Part shown: piece after piece, positions 43,497-52,131 of the stretch
Numbering within the stretch: the first letter of the stretch is position 1
Layout of the letters: every line of letters begins with the position of its first letter
From: Onthomorpha sp937906975
GTDB lineage: Bacteria; Bacteroidota; Bacteroidia; Bacteroidales; P3
Length of the DNA: 64,000 bases
Direction of reading: 5' to 3'
Assembly (NCBI GenBank): GCA_045614605.1
Contig: JAZLDH010000002.1
Coordinates: 15,487-79,486 of the forward strand
Program-made: the position numbers and the translations under genes
Notes under the pieces: model-generated
What the model was told of the DNA's origin: nothing
The model's input: only the letters and a program-made list of their open reading frames with translations
The model's database searches: none

Positions 43497-44663
43497 TTAT
43501 AAATCGAAGTTTAAGCCAACTCGTAATGTGTTTTTAAGAGGATTGTTGTTTAATTGCCCTGTTGCGATTAGGTAACTAATGTCTAAGCCCATTACGTTGT
43601 ACTTTATTCCTGCTCCAAGTGTGAGATATTGTCTTGCTCCTTTGTTTTTGGCTTCGTAAAAGTAGCCTGCTCTTAGTGCTAAGACTTTATTGTACCAATA
43701 TTCTGTACCAATAGAAAGCGAAATCTCTTGAATCTCTTCTTTAAATCCGTTTGGTGCATCGTAGAATGATTGAATTGCTCCTTGAAATACGCCTACGTTA
43801 GGGTCAAGTCCTGCATAGATGTTGCCAAGTGTGTCATAAACAGGAGGTGTTGGTACAAGGAGTTTGTTAAAGTCCATCATGAAAGATATTTTGTTGAATT
43901 GGTCCAAATCCATTGTGTATCTACCTCCTAATCTTAGGTTGGCAGGAAGAAATTCACTGTCCATATTGTCAGAATATGATATTTTAGAACCAAGATTTGA
44001 GATTTGAAGTCCTAAAGCGTATTCAGAAGGACGCTCAGCCTTTATTGCTTTTTGATAATATACGCCTAAATCGGCTGCTCCTGCGTTAGCAGCGTGGGTT
44101 TGTGTTGTTCCAACGTTTTGTCCTTGGGTTAGGTCGGAGCGAATGTATCGTCCTGTTAAAGATATTGCGAAGTTTTCATTCAGTTTCATTGTGTAGGCTA
44201 AATCCATCGCAAATTCGTTTGGCTTATATGTGCCGGTTGCCATTCCTTCTTGGTCAAAAAAATCAATAGCTCCAAGAGAAAAATATGTTAATGAGGCTCC
44301 TAAGGTGCTTCTTTCATTGAGTTTGTAGTAGCCTCCAAGGTATAGCAATTCTATGTCTGAAACTAATTCTCTAAGCCATGGAGAATAGGTAAAGGAAACG
44401 CCTGTTTGATTTTCCATAAAGGCTAATTTTGCTGCGTTCCAATGCACTGCGTTTGCATCTGGCGTGCTTGCTACCCCTACATCTCCCATTGCTCCACTTC
44501 TTGCATCAGGTGCTATGATTAATAAGGGAACTCCTGTCGATACTATACGTGCTCCGTCTGTTACTTTACCTGATAGTTGGTCAATATTGTCGTTATCTAA
44601 TCTTTGTGCAAAAAGATTGTTGCCAAATATAAGGATTGATAATAATAAAGCTATTCTTTTCAT
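43497..44663 (-). CDS. porV: Type IX secretion outer-membrane protein PorV
   Basis: Outer-membrane barrel of the FadL-like group that shuttles cargo to the PorU attachment complex. The 388-residue protein has a signal peptide (to about residue 19, NLFAQ) and the strongly conserved PorV opening VPLLIIAPDARSGAMGDVGVAST, followed by WNAAKLAF and YSPWLREL. The beta-strand pattern runs to a terminal LRVGLNFDL. It is 51 bp downstream of porU and probably co-transcribed. Confidence 0.95.
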   Translation of the reverse strand: MKRIALLLSILIFGNNLFAQRLDNDNIDQLSGKVTDGARIVSTGVPLLIIAPDARSGAMGDVGVASTPDANAVHWNAAKLAFMENQTGVSFTYSPWLRELVSDIELLYLGGYYKLNERSTLGASLTYFSLGAIDFFDQEGMATGTYKPNEFAMDLAYTMKLNENFAISLTGRYIRSDLTQGQNVGTTQTHAANAGAADLGVYYQKAIKAERPSEYALGLQISNLGSKISYSDNMDSEFLPANLRLGGRYTMDLDQFNKISFMMDFNKLLVPTPPVYDTLGNIYAGLDPNVGVFQGAIQSFYDAPNGFKEEIQEISLSIGTEYWYNKVLALRAGYFYEAKNKGARQYLTLGAGIKYNVMGLDISYLIATGQLNNNPLKNTLRVGLNFDL

Positions 44664-44714
44664 TTGTTCTTTTTTAATTTTACAACTACTATAAACGTTG
44701 ATATTTTTGATTTA

Positions 44715-47700
44715 TTATTTATTTCTGTTGAAAATAACGATTTTTTGGGTTGGAGTTGTGATTTTATCGTTTTGTGTCTTTAATTGCATTCTGCAAAAGT
44801 AAATGCCGTTTGAGAGTTTTTCGTCCCCCTCTGTTGTGCCTTCCCATGTGATTGGGCCAATGCTGTAAGTGCCAATGTAAGGTGTAATGTCCTTTTGTGT
44901 AATTAGCCTTCCGTCTTGGTTGAATATTAGTAAGGTGGCTTCTTCTACGAAGTTTGCTTGATTGTGCTCAAGGATTATTTGTGTGTTGAAAGTAAATGGA
45001 TTTGGATAGTTTTTTAATTGCATCACTTCTCCGCCTTCTAAGGAATTAACTACAAAGGTTATTTGTGCATCTGAGGAGAAATTGAATATATTCCATACTT
45101 TTAGACTTAGAGTGTGTTTGCCATTTGAGAGGTTGTTGAAAGGAAAGGTTATTGTTCCTTTGTTTGGGTTTTCTGAATCTACTTCAAAGTAATCGTTTAG
45201 CACGAATGTGTTTGCTGCGTTGTCAAGTCGTGCCATTATATCGTGGCCTAATCCACTGCCAACTGTGTTAATTGCAATTTCATCACTAATTATCGCAAAT
45301 AGTTTTGGGTTTTCGTCTGTGATTCCTCCGTTGATAAAGTTAGTGTCGTTTATAAATAGTTGAATATTTGGGCGAGTTTCTGTTATTATTACTGTGGTAT
45401 CGATTCCTCCTATTATGAAATCATCGCAGTATCCTGCTGCATCGGTTGTGGTGGTTTGTGCATAGTAACTCAATTTGCCTTTTCCATAGTTGTAGGCTAT
45501 GTCTTTTGGCAGGGTTAGCGTGTATGTGAATTTGCCGTTTTCAACTTGTGTGATTCCTTTGTGTAGTATGTTTTTTTGTTGTTCAAATTCTATGTCGGTC
45601 TCTAAGCCTTCGTTGTCTAAGGTGTAGTAATTGCTGGCTTTGTCAAGGAGTGTGATTTCTACTTTGCCGTTAAAGTCGTGTATTATATTGTTTGCATGGT
45701 CTGTTATTTCGCCCTCTATTGTCATTTGCGAAAGGGCTTTTATTGTGTCGGTGATGTTTTGCGATAGGTCTTTGTCGTTTATTTTGGTTGTGCGTATATT
45801 GTATTGTGGCATGTCGATTCTTAGTGCGGGGTCGCCAAATAGTCCAAAGCTTCTTTCTTCTACAACGAGTGTTGTCGCATTTTTGGCTTTCATAAACATT
45901 TCTCCAAAGGTTAAGCCTTTGTTGTTTTCTTTTATTACTGCAAATCGGTGTATGTTTGTGTTGATTTCGTTTCGTGAAGGTATTTTTCTTGAAGCGGATA
46001 TTAAGGCTATGCCTCCTCCGTTTTCGCTTGAAAGTATGAATTCACCGGCTGATTGTTTGTCGGTCATATCAAAACGGGTAAATTCACAGGTTGAGGTGAT
46101 TACAATAGGAAGTGAGTAATAGTTATCCCAGCTTGTGATGTCGGTTATGGTGATTAGTCTTTCGCTTGATAGGTGATCTTCTGAGCCGTGGCCTACATAG
46201 TTGAATAAAAGACAGCCTTTTTTCATTCTTTGATTGATTGCTTTTGAGGCGTCAGGGTATGTGGCTCCCGCTGAGGAGGAATATTGTTTGTAGGCATCGG
46301 AATAGATTTTTTCTACATTGAGTATAGGGTTGGTTTCTTTGATTTCGTAATAGATTGTTTCGGCATTGTCAATAAAGTATCGCTCTCCCCATGTGTCTGC
46401 ATCGTCTGCTGTGAGGGTTATGTTGTTTCGCCAACTGCCAAGCAGGCCTTCTGATAGGTCTTCTTTCAAAAGGTAGCGTCTGCATTTGTTTAGTATTATG
46501 TTTGCTTCGTTTGTGTTGTTGGCTGTTATTCTTCCTATTCCTATTTTTAAGGTGTCGTTAATTCTTCCTTGTGAGTATGGCGACAAATAGCCTATTGGGT
46601 CATCGGAGGTGTAAGATGTTCCTGCGTCTATAATGGAATTGAGTGATTGGTATGTAGGAATGAAGTTGTTGTTTAAGCCTAAGATGTTTTTGTTGTCAAA
46701 TGTGCCATCGCCAAATAAGAGTAGGTTTTTTGGTGCTTTGCCTTCTTGTGAGTATTTGTTGTAAAGCATTCGCGCAAGCTCTCTTATGGCAAGGAAGTCT
46801 TTTGTCCCTGATGAAAATTCATTATAAACTTGTGTGGTTGTTGCAACATTGACTGTGATTCCATCATGCTCGCGGTGAAGTTGTGCAAGGGAGTCGGCTT
46901 GTTCTTTAAATTCTGGTGCGGTAACTATGATAAACTCAGTAGGAGGCCAAGCGTGTAGGTTTTGATTCTCTACTTTACCTTTTAATATAGGTGTAGGGAA
47001 GGCATTTGATGAGAATATATATAATGTTCTTAGGGTGTCGTTTGGTACAATCAGTCTTAATTCGTTGTTTTCTGCTCGTTCAAAGTCTTGAATTGAAGAA
47101 ATGTTGCTTTGATCTGTTACGTCCCAAATTTTTATGTTGTTTGTTCTAACGTTTTCTATTATGTAGCAAGTTTTTTTGTTTGCTTCTGTTTCTTGGTTTG
47201 AATAGATTTTTAAGGCAGTGTTGTTAAACCTTAATTTTTTTGTGTAATTAACCAAAATATAATCTAATCTGCCTTTATCAACGTTGCTGTTGCCTTGGAA
47301 TTGTAAGATAAAGGTTGGCGATTCGTTAGATATATTTGTGTAAAACTCTTTTGTGCTTAATTGTGCGGCGTAATCATCATGTTTAGATGAGATATTGACT
47401 TGCCCAATCTCGTTTCCTGCGATTTTACATGTGAATCTAACAGGATTGGAGCTTTCATTTGCTAAACAAAGTGTGATTTTTGCTTGGTGTTCGGAAGAGA
47501 TGCCTTGAAGAGATAGGGGAAATGAATTTTGATTTGAAGTTATGGAAAAACTTTCTCCAAACCAATTTCTGCCAGAGCCTAAAAGATTAACTAATTCTCT
47601 TTTGTGTAGAAAGAAATCTTTTGCAAATCTGCTTTCTTCTGCGTTTTCGGTGCTTATTTGTGCTCTTTCTGTAATTCTTTTCTTTGTTCCAATTGAGCAG

Positions 47701-48122
47701 TCAAAGGTTATAAAATATGTAGATAGGTCAGAATAGGGGTGAGATGTGAAATAAAAATTGTCATTAAACATGTCAAAATTATATTTCATTGTAGATTTTG
47801 CGTAAAACAAAACGTATTGTTCTTGTTTGTTTACATAGATTGCATTTTCTGTTAAATCGGATTTTGTGTATTTGCTATTTGTGTCGCTAATTGCGCCTTC
47901 GCAACCGCTAAATATGGATAGATTGTCAAAATTTATTTCCTGCTCATCTACTCCTAAGGAGATGAAATCATTATATGTTAGTTTGTAAATATTATTTGAT
48001 GGAATATTTACACAATACCAATTTCCCGAAGATAAAACAGAAGAATCGGGATAATTTATTGTTTGTGCTGCACAAAAAAATACTTGAAAAAGTATCGCTG
48101 AAAGTAAAAAAAATCTCTTCAT
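44715..48122 (-). CDS. porU: Type IX secretion signal peptidase/sortase PorU
   Basis: C25-family (gingipain-like) cell-surface protease that removes the C-terminal sorting signal of T9SS cargo and attaches the product to lipopolysaccharide. The 1135-residue protein has a signal peptide, a long N-terminal beta domain and the C25 domain. The catalytic His lies in NYVGHGSEDHL (about residue 645) and the catalytic Cys in ITSTCEFTRFD (about 679). Ig-like domains and a C-terminal domain with NYPNPFTFNTQ and GIYFCRMQLKT, itself of the CTD fold, follow. It is the first gene of porU-porV-ispF and divergent from a PorP gene. Confidence 0.95.
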   Translation of the reverse strand: MKRFFLLSAILFQVFFCAAQTINYPDSSVLSSGNWYCVNIPSNNIYKLTYNDFISLGVDEQEINFDNLSIFSGCEGAISDTNSKYTKSDLTENAIYVNKQEQYVLFYAKSTMKYNFDMFNDNFYFTSHPYSDLSTYFITFDCSIGTKKRITERAQISTENAEESRFAKDFFLHKRELVNLLGSGRNWFGESFSITSNQNSFPLSLQGISSEHQAKITLCLANESSNPVRFTCKIAGNEIGQVNISSKHDDYAAQLSTKEFYTNISNESPTFILQFQGNSNVDKGRLDYILVNYTKKLRFNNTALKIYSNQETEANKKTCYIIENVRTNNIKIWDVTDQSNISSIQDFERAENNELRLIVPNDTLRTLYIFSSNAFPTPILKGKVENQNLHAWPPTEFIIVTAPEFKEQADSLAQLHREHDGITVNVATTTQVYNEFSSGTKDFLAIRELARMLYNKYSQEGKAPKNLLLFGDGTFDNKNILGLNNNFIPTYQSLNSIIDAGTSYTSDDPIGYLSPYSQGRINDTLKIGIGRITANNTNEANIILNKCRRYLLKEDLSEGLLGSWRNNITLTADDADTWGERYFIDNAETIYYEIKETNPILNVEKIYSDAYKQYSSSAGATYPDASKAINQRMKKGCLLFNYVGHGSEDHLSSERLITITDITSWDNYYSLPIVITSTCEFTRFDMTDKQSAGEFILSSENGGGIALISASRKIPSRNEINTNIHRFAVIKENNKGLTFGEMFMKAKNATTLVVEERSFGLFGDPALRIDMPQYNIRTTKINDKDLSQNITDTIKALSQMTIEGEITDHANNIIHDFNGKVEITLLDKASNYYTLDNEGLETDIEFEQQKNILHKGITQVENGKFTYTLTLPKDIAYNYGKGKLSYYAQTTTTDAAGYCDDFIIGGIDTTVIITETRPNIQLFINDTNFINGGITDENPKLFAIISDEIAINTVGSGLGHDIMARLDNAANTFVLNDYFEVDSENPNKGTITFPFNNLSNGKHTLSLKVWNIFNFSSDAQITFVVNSLEGGEVMQLKNYPNPFTFNTQIILEHNQANFVEEATLLIFNQDGRLITQKDITPYIGTYSIGPITWEGTTEGDEKLSNGIYFCRMQLKTQNDKITTPTQKIVIFNRNK

Positions 48123-48186
48123 AACATATTTATAACATCATTTTTTTGCTTTTATTGTATGCCCGTTTTTTCTTTGTAATATTTTT

Positions 48187-48254
48187 CTTTGATTTATTTT
48201 ATTTTTTCTTTGATTTAAAAAATTATTTCTTTGCTTTAATTTTCTTTTTGTTAG
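48187..48254. repeat. 21-bp phased C-WWW-G array G (4 units, last degenerate)
   Basis: CTTTG at 48187, 48208 and 48229, then GTTAG at 48250 with the first C changed to G: exact 21-bp steps. An extra CTTTG at 48172 is out of phase by 6. It lies in the 317-bp divergent gap between porU and the PorP gene. The rest of that gap is AT-rich with a possible promoter near 48378 and no gene. Confidence 0.7.
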
Positions 48255-48377
48255 GAAAAATTTTCAAATTCTTTAACTTGGTGAAACATAATGAGATTTT
48301 CTCAGTATAATAGTGGACATAAATTGATAAAAAAATAAAAAAAACAAAGAAACTTTCGCTGTTTGCAATTTTTTTCG

Positions 48378-48385
48378 TAATATTG
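48378..48385 (+). promoter_or_regulatory. Possible -7 box (TAATATTG) of the PorP-gldJ operon
   Basis: One mismatch to TAnnTTTG, 54 bp before the start; the -33 element is not at standard spacing. Weak. Confidence 0.35.
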
Positions 48386-48439
48386 CCAACTCAAATTAGA
48401 CTAAATTTAGAATAAAAAACGAAGAATAATTTAAAAAAT

Positions 48440-49426
48440 ATGAAGAAAAGAATATTGTCTCTTGTGGTATCTTTGGTGTTTGCTTGTTCGTTTGTACAAG
48501 CTCAAGATCCGCATTTTTCACAATTCTATGCCAATCCTCTATACACGAATCCAGCTTTAGCAGGTTCGGCAGTTTGTCCACGTCTTGCTTTGTCTTATAG
48601 AGATCAATGGCCTACTTTAGGAGCGTTTAAAACGTTTTCAGCAAGTTATGACCAGTATTTTGATGCTCTTGCAGGAGGTATTGGTTTTACTTTAATGAGT
48701 GATATGCAGAGTGAGTTCTATCGTACTAACGTTGCTTCGTTAATTTACTCTTTACGTTTAAAATTGTCGAATGAAGTCTTTCTTAATTTGGCTGCACAAG
48801 CAAGTGTAACAAATAGAAGTTTGGATTGGGATCAGCTTTCTTTCCCTGATATGATAGATCCAAGATATGGATTTATTTATTCAACAATGGCAGCTCGTCC
48901 AGAGGAGTTATCTCACACTTATGTTGATTTTGGAGCAGCTTTTGTTTTGTATGGAGAAAATTGGTACATAGGAGGAGCAGCAAATAACTTAACAAGACCA
49001 AACGATGGCTTTATTTCTTATAATAGAATACCATTGCGTTTTACTGCAAATGGAGGAATAAGACTTAATCTTAGTAGAGATAAAAGAAGAACAAACGCTT
49101 TATTTGGACAACCTATCTTCTCTCCAAACGTAATTTATAGTTACCAAGGAGGATTCCAAATGTTGAATTATGGAGTGTATTTAGATTGGAGTCCATTCAT
49201 TGTAGGAACTTGGTATAGACAATCAATCGGTTTTGATAATTCAGATGCGTTGATACTATTGTTTGGAGTACAATATGAATCTATTAAGATAGGATATAGT
49301 TACGATATAACAGTATCACAATTATCAAACGCATCAGGTGGAGCACACGAAATTTCTCTTGGAGTGCAACTTCCTTGCCCAGAAAAACGTAAGAAAGTAA
49401 AAGCAATTAAGTGTCCATCATTTTAA
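48440..49426 (+). CDS. PorP/SprF-family type IX secretion membrane protein (paired with gldJ)
   Basis: Outer-membrane barrel of the T9SS. The 328-residue protein has a signal peptide (to about residue 21, FVQAQ), the family opening DPHFSQFYANPLYTNPALAGS, the YRDQWP segment, and a C-terminal end in CPSF. It is the second PorP of the window and closer to the canonical sequence than the one at 23.2 kb. It lies 42 bp upstream of a gldJ homologue. In many Bacteroidota PorP is found with PorK/L/M/N, which are not present here. Confidence 0.92.
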   Translation: MKKRILSLVVSLVFACSFVQAQDPHFSQFYANPLYTNPALAGSAVCPRLALSYRDQWPTLGAFKTFSASYDQYFDALAGGIGFTLMSDMQSEFYRTNVASLIYSLRLKLSNEVFLNLAAQASVTNRSLDWDQLSFPDMIDPRYGFIYSTMAARPEELSHTYVDFGAAFVLYGENWYIGGAANNLTRPNDGFISYNRIPLRFTANGGIRLNLSRDKRRTNALFGQPIFSPNVIYSYQGGFQMLNYGVYLDWSPFIVGTWYRQSIGFDNSDALILLFGVQYESIKIGYSYDITVSQLSNASGGAHEISLGVQLPCPEKRKKVKAIKCPSF

Positions 49427-49468
49427 TTGATAGAAAACATAAAGTAGAAATAATTTAAAATTTAAGAT

Positions 49469-51031
49469 ATGAATAAGGCATTTATTAGTAAATTAGTCCT
49501 TTGTTTTGGAGTGATAGTTTTATTTGCAAATTGTGGAGGTTCTTTTGAACAATCTTCTACAACAGGTTGGAATCTTGACGATCCAGAATGGGGAGGATTT
49601 GAATCTGCAAAAGTTACTGAGCAAATGACACCTCCAGGAATGGTGTTTATTGAAGGAGGTGCGTTTGTTATGGGACAAACTACCGATAACGTAAGATACG
49701 AATGGCACAATCAACCAAAGAGAGTTACAGTTTCGTCTTTCTATATGGACGAATGTGAGGTAACAAACGAAGATTATAGAGAATATGTTTATTGGTTAAA
49801 TAGAATGTATGGTCAGGATTATCCAGAAGTTTACAATAAAGCATTACCTGACACATTAGCATGGCGTTCAAAGTTAAGTTACAACGAACCTATGGTAGAT
49901 TTCTATTTCCGTCACGCTTCATGGGCAGATTATCCTGTTGTTGGAGTTAGTTGGTTGCAAGCAAATGAATATTGTTCTTGGAGAACAGACAGAGTAAACG
50001 AAAAAATACTTATAGATGAAGGTATATTAGAGTTTGATCCTGACCAATCAGGGGACCAAGTCTTTACAACAGATTCTTATTTAGCAGGACAATATGAAGG
50101 AATCCCAACAGAAAATGGATTAGTTCGTTTAGATCCAGGATATGAAGGTGAACCACGTATTGTAAAATTAGAAGATGGTATATTATTACCTAAGTTCCGT
50201 CTACCAACTGAGGCAGAATGGGAATACGCAGCCTTATCTTTAGTAGGAAATACAGTAGAGGAAAGAATAGTTGAAAGAAGAATCTATCCTTGGAACGGAC
50301 ATATCGTAAGAACTGCAGAAAAGAAATACTACGGTCAAATGATGGCAAACTTCAAACGTAGTAGAGGAGATGCAATGGGCGTTGCTAGTGCATTGAATGA
50401 CCACTGGGAATACACAGCTCCTGTGATGTTCTACTTCCCTAACGATTATGGTTTATATAATATGGCAGGAAATGTTGCAGAATGGGTGTTAGACGTATAT
50501 AGAGTAAGTACAGGAGTAGATGCAAAAGGTATAAATCCATATAGAGGTAACTACTACATGACAAAAGTTACAGACTCTGATGGAATGATAGCAGAAAAAG
50601 ACTCATTAGGTAGAATATCTTACAGAGCAGTTACAGTTGATGAAAACATAAACAGAAGAAACTATCGTCAAGCAGACAATATCAACTATCTTGATGGAGA
50701 TTTAGCTTCTCAACTTACAACTTCTTGGATGAAGAGTTCAGGAGAAGGAGAAGAAGGTGGAATGCCAGAAGAATCAAGTGCAGAAGAATCAAGTGCAGAA
50801 ACTGAAGAAGGAGCAGAAGGCGAAGAACCTAAAAAAGAATCATACGACATGTATGCTTACGAAAAGAGCTCAATGGTTGATGATAAAGCCAGAGTAGTTA
50901 AAGGAGGCTCATGGAGAGATAGAGCATTCTATTTAAGTCCTGGACAAAGAAGATTCTTAGACCAAGCACAAAGCACCGATTGGATTGGATTCCGTTGTGC
51001 GATGGACAGAATGGGTTCAAGAGAATTATAA
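49469..51031 (+). CDS. gldJ: GldJ-type lipoprotein (formylglycine-generating-enzyme fold) of the gliding/T9SS machinery
   Basis: Outer-membrane lipoprotein needed for gliding or T9SS stability in relatives. A signal with lipobox FANC (about Cys22) is followed by the GldJ-type start SSTTGWNLDDPEWGGF and an FGE/sulfatase-modifying fold with GMVFIEGGAFVMG, YMDECEVTNEDYREYVYWLN, YPVVGVSWLQANEYCSWR, LPTEAEWEYA, MAGNVAEWV and WIGFRCA. GldK/PorK has a similar fold, but the opening and YWLNR segment fit GldJ better. A Ser/Glu/Gly-rich acidic stretch (about residues 425-465) is inserted before the last strand. The protein is structural, not a known enzyme. A terminator follows. Confidence 0.85.
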   Translation: MNKAFISKLVLCFGVIVLFANCGGSFEQSSTTGWNLDDPEWGGFESAKVTEQMTPPGMVFIEGGAFVMGQTTDNVRYEWHNQPKRVTVSSFYMDECEVTNEDYREYVYWLNRMYGQDYPEVYNKALPDTLAWRSKLSYNEPMVDFYFRHASWADYPVVGVSWLQANEYCSWRTDRVNEKILIDEGILEFDPDQSGDQVFTTDSYLAGQYEGIPTENGLVRLDPGYEGEPRIVKLEDGILLPKFRLPTEAEWEYAALSLVGNTVEERIVERRIYPWNGHIVRTAEKKYYGQMMANFKRSRGDAMGVASALNDHWEYTAPVMFYFPNDYGLYNMAGNVAEWVLDVYRVSTGVDAKGINPYRGNYYMTKVTDSDGMIAEKDSLGRISYRAVTVDENINRRNYRQADNINYLDGDLASQLTTSWMKSSGEGEEGGMPEESSAEESSAETEEGAEGEEPKKESYDMYAYEKSSMVDDKARVVKGGSWRDRAFYLSPGQRRFLDQAQSTDWIGFRCAMDRMGSREL

Positions 51032-51061
51032 TGTAATTTAATTGCATAAGGAAATAATAAG

Positions 51062-51101
51062 AAATCCCTTCCTTTCTGAGGAAAGGGATTTTCTTTTTTC
51101 T
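51062..51101 (+). terminator. Terminator after gldJ
   Basis: AAATCCCTT (51062-51070) pairs with AAGGGATTT (51083-51091); inner bases add to the stem with a bulge, and a T-rich tract follows. Confidence 0.8.
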
Positions 51102-51113
51102 CTTTAAAGCGTT

Positions 51114-52118
51114 ATGATTGTAAAAAAGATAGAAGAAATCCTAAAACACTTTGAAAAAAAACAATTCTCACCTGTGTATTTGCTAACGGGAGACGAGAAT
51201 TACTACATAGATTTATTAGTTTCAAAATTTGAAAACGAAATTTTAGACGAAACAGAAAGGGATTTCAATCAAGCGACTCTTTACGGTTTAGAGACAAATG
51301 CTAAGGAAATTTGTTCTTTTGCTAAGCAATATCCAATTATTTCTAAGCATCGTGTAATTATTGTAAAGGAATTTCAACAGATAGACAAAAAAGAAATCAA
51401 TCCACTTAGTTTTTACATTGAAAAGCCTTTAAATTCTACAATTTTAGTCTTGGTTAATAAAAATAAAGCCATAGACAAGAAATTTTCCGACAAAATAAAT
51501 AAATCTGGAATCGTATTTGAGAGCACAAAACCCTATGATAACAAAGTTGTGCCTTGGATAGAATCATACGTAAGAGAGAAAAAATTTTCTATTGAGACCA
51601 CGGCGACGAATTTAATCTTTGAATACCTTGGCAATAACCTACAAAAAATTGCCAATGAAATAGATAAAATGTCTATAAACTTGCAAGAAGGAAGCCTAAT
51701 ACGACTTGACGATGTTGCAAAACACATAGGTGTAAACAAAGACTATAACATATTTGAACTACAAAACGCAATAGGAAAACTACAACACACAAAAATCAAC
51801 ACAATTGTCAATCACCTACTTGCAAACACCAATGAAAATCCAATACAAGCGATGTTGCCTAATTTATTCTCCTATTTTGTAAAATTAGGCATAGTTTCAC
51901 AATTACAAGACAAAACAAACGAAAACATATCCTCAGCAATAGGAGTTTCTCCCTACTTTGCAAAAGACTACATCTATGCCTCACAAATCTTTTCAATAGA
52001 AAAAATCTATCAAAACATAGAAACGATAAAAGAATACGACCTAAAAACAAAAGGTTTAGGCTCAAACTTTGACAATAACGAATTATTTAGAGAATTGATA
52101 TTTAAACTCACTCATTAA
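51114..52118 (+). CDS. holA: DNA polymerase III subunit delta
   Basis: Clamp-loader subunit that opens the sliding clamp. The 334-residue protein has the conserved opening PVYLLTGDENYYID, the DETERDFNQATLYG segment, a VPWIESYVREK hinge and the helical collar domain with NDKMS-like and FELQNAIGK segments (residues 170-334). It starts shortly after the gldJ terminator and is 13 bp from a TonB-dependent receptor gene. Confidence 0.92.
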   Translation: MIVKKIEEILKHFEKKQFSPVYLLTGDENYYIDLLVSKFENEILDETERDFNQATLYGLETNAKEICSFAKQYPIISKHRVIIVKEFQQIDKKEINPLSFYIEKPLNSTILVLVNKNKAIDKKFSDKINKSGIVFESTKPYDNKVVPWIESYVREKKFSIETTATNLIFEYLGNNLQKIANEIDKMSINLQEGSLIRLDDVAKHIGVNKDYNIFELQNAIGKLQHTKINTIVNHLLANTNENPIQAMLPNLFSYFVKLGIVSQLQDKTNENISSAIGVSPYFAKDYIYASQIFSIEKIYQNIETIKEYDLKTKGLGSNFDNNELFRELIFKLTH

Positions 52119-52131
52119 AAATAACGAAAAA

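Noticed and set aside
49469..51031. PorK/GldK rather than GldJ
   Set aside because: Same fold, but the opening SSTTGWNLDDPEWGGF and the YWLNR segment match GldJ; porL, porM and porN do not follow.
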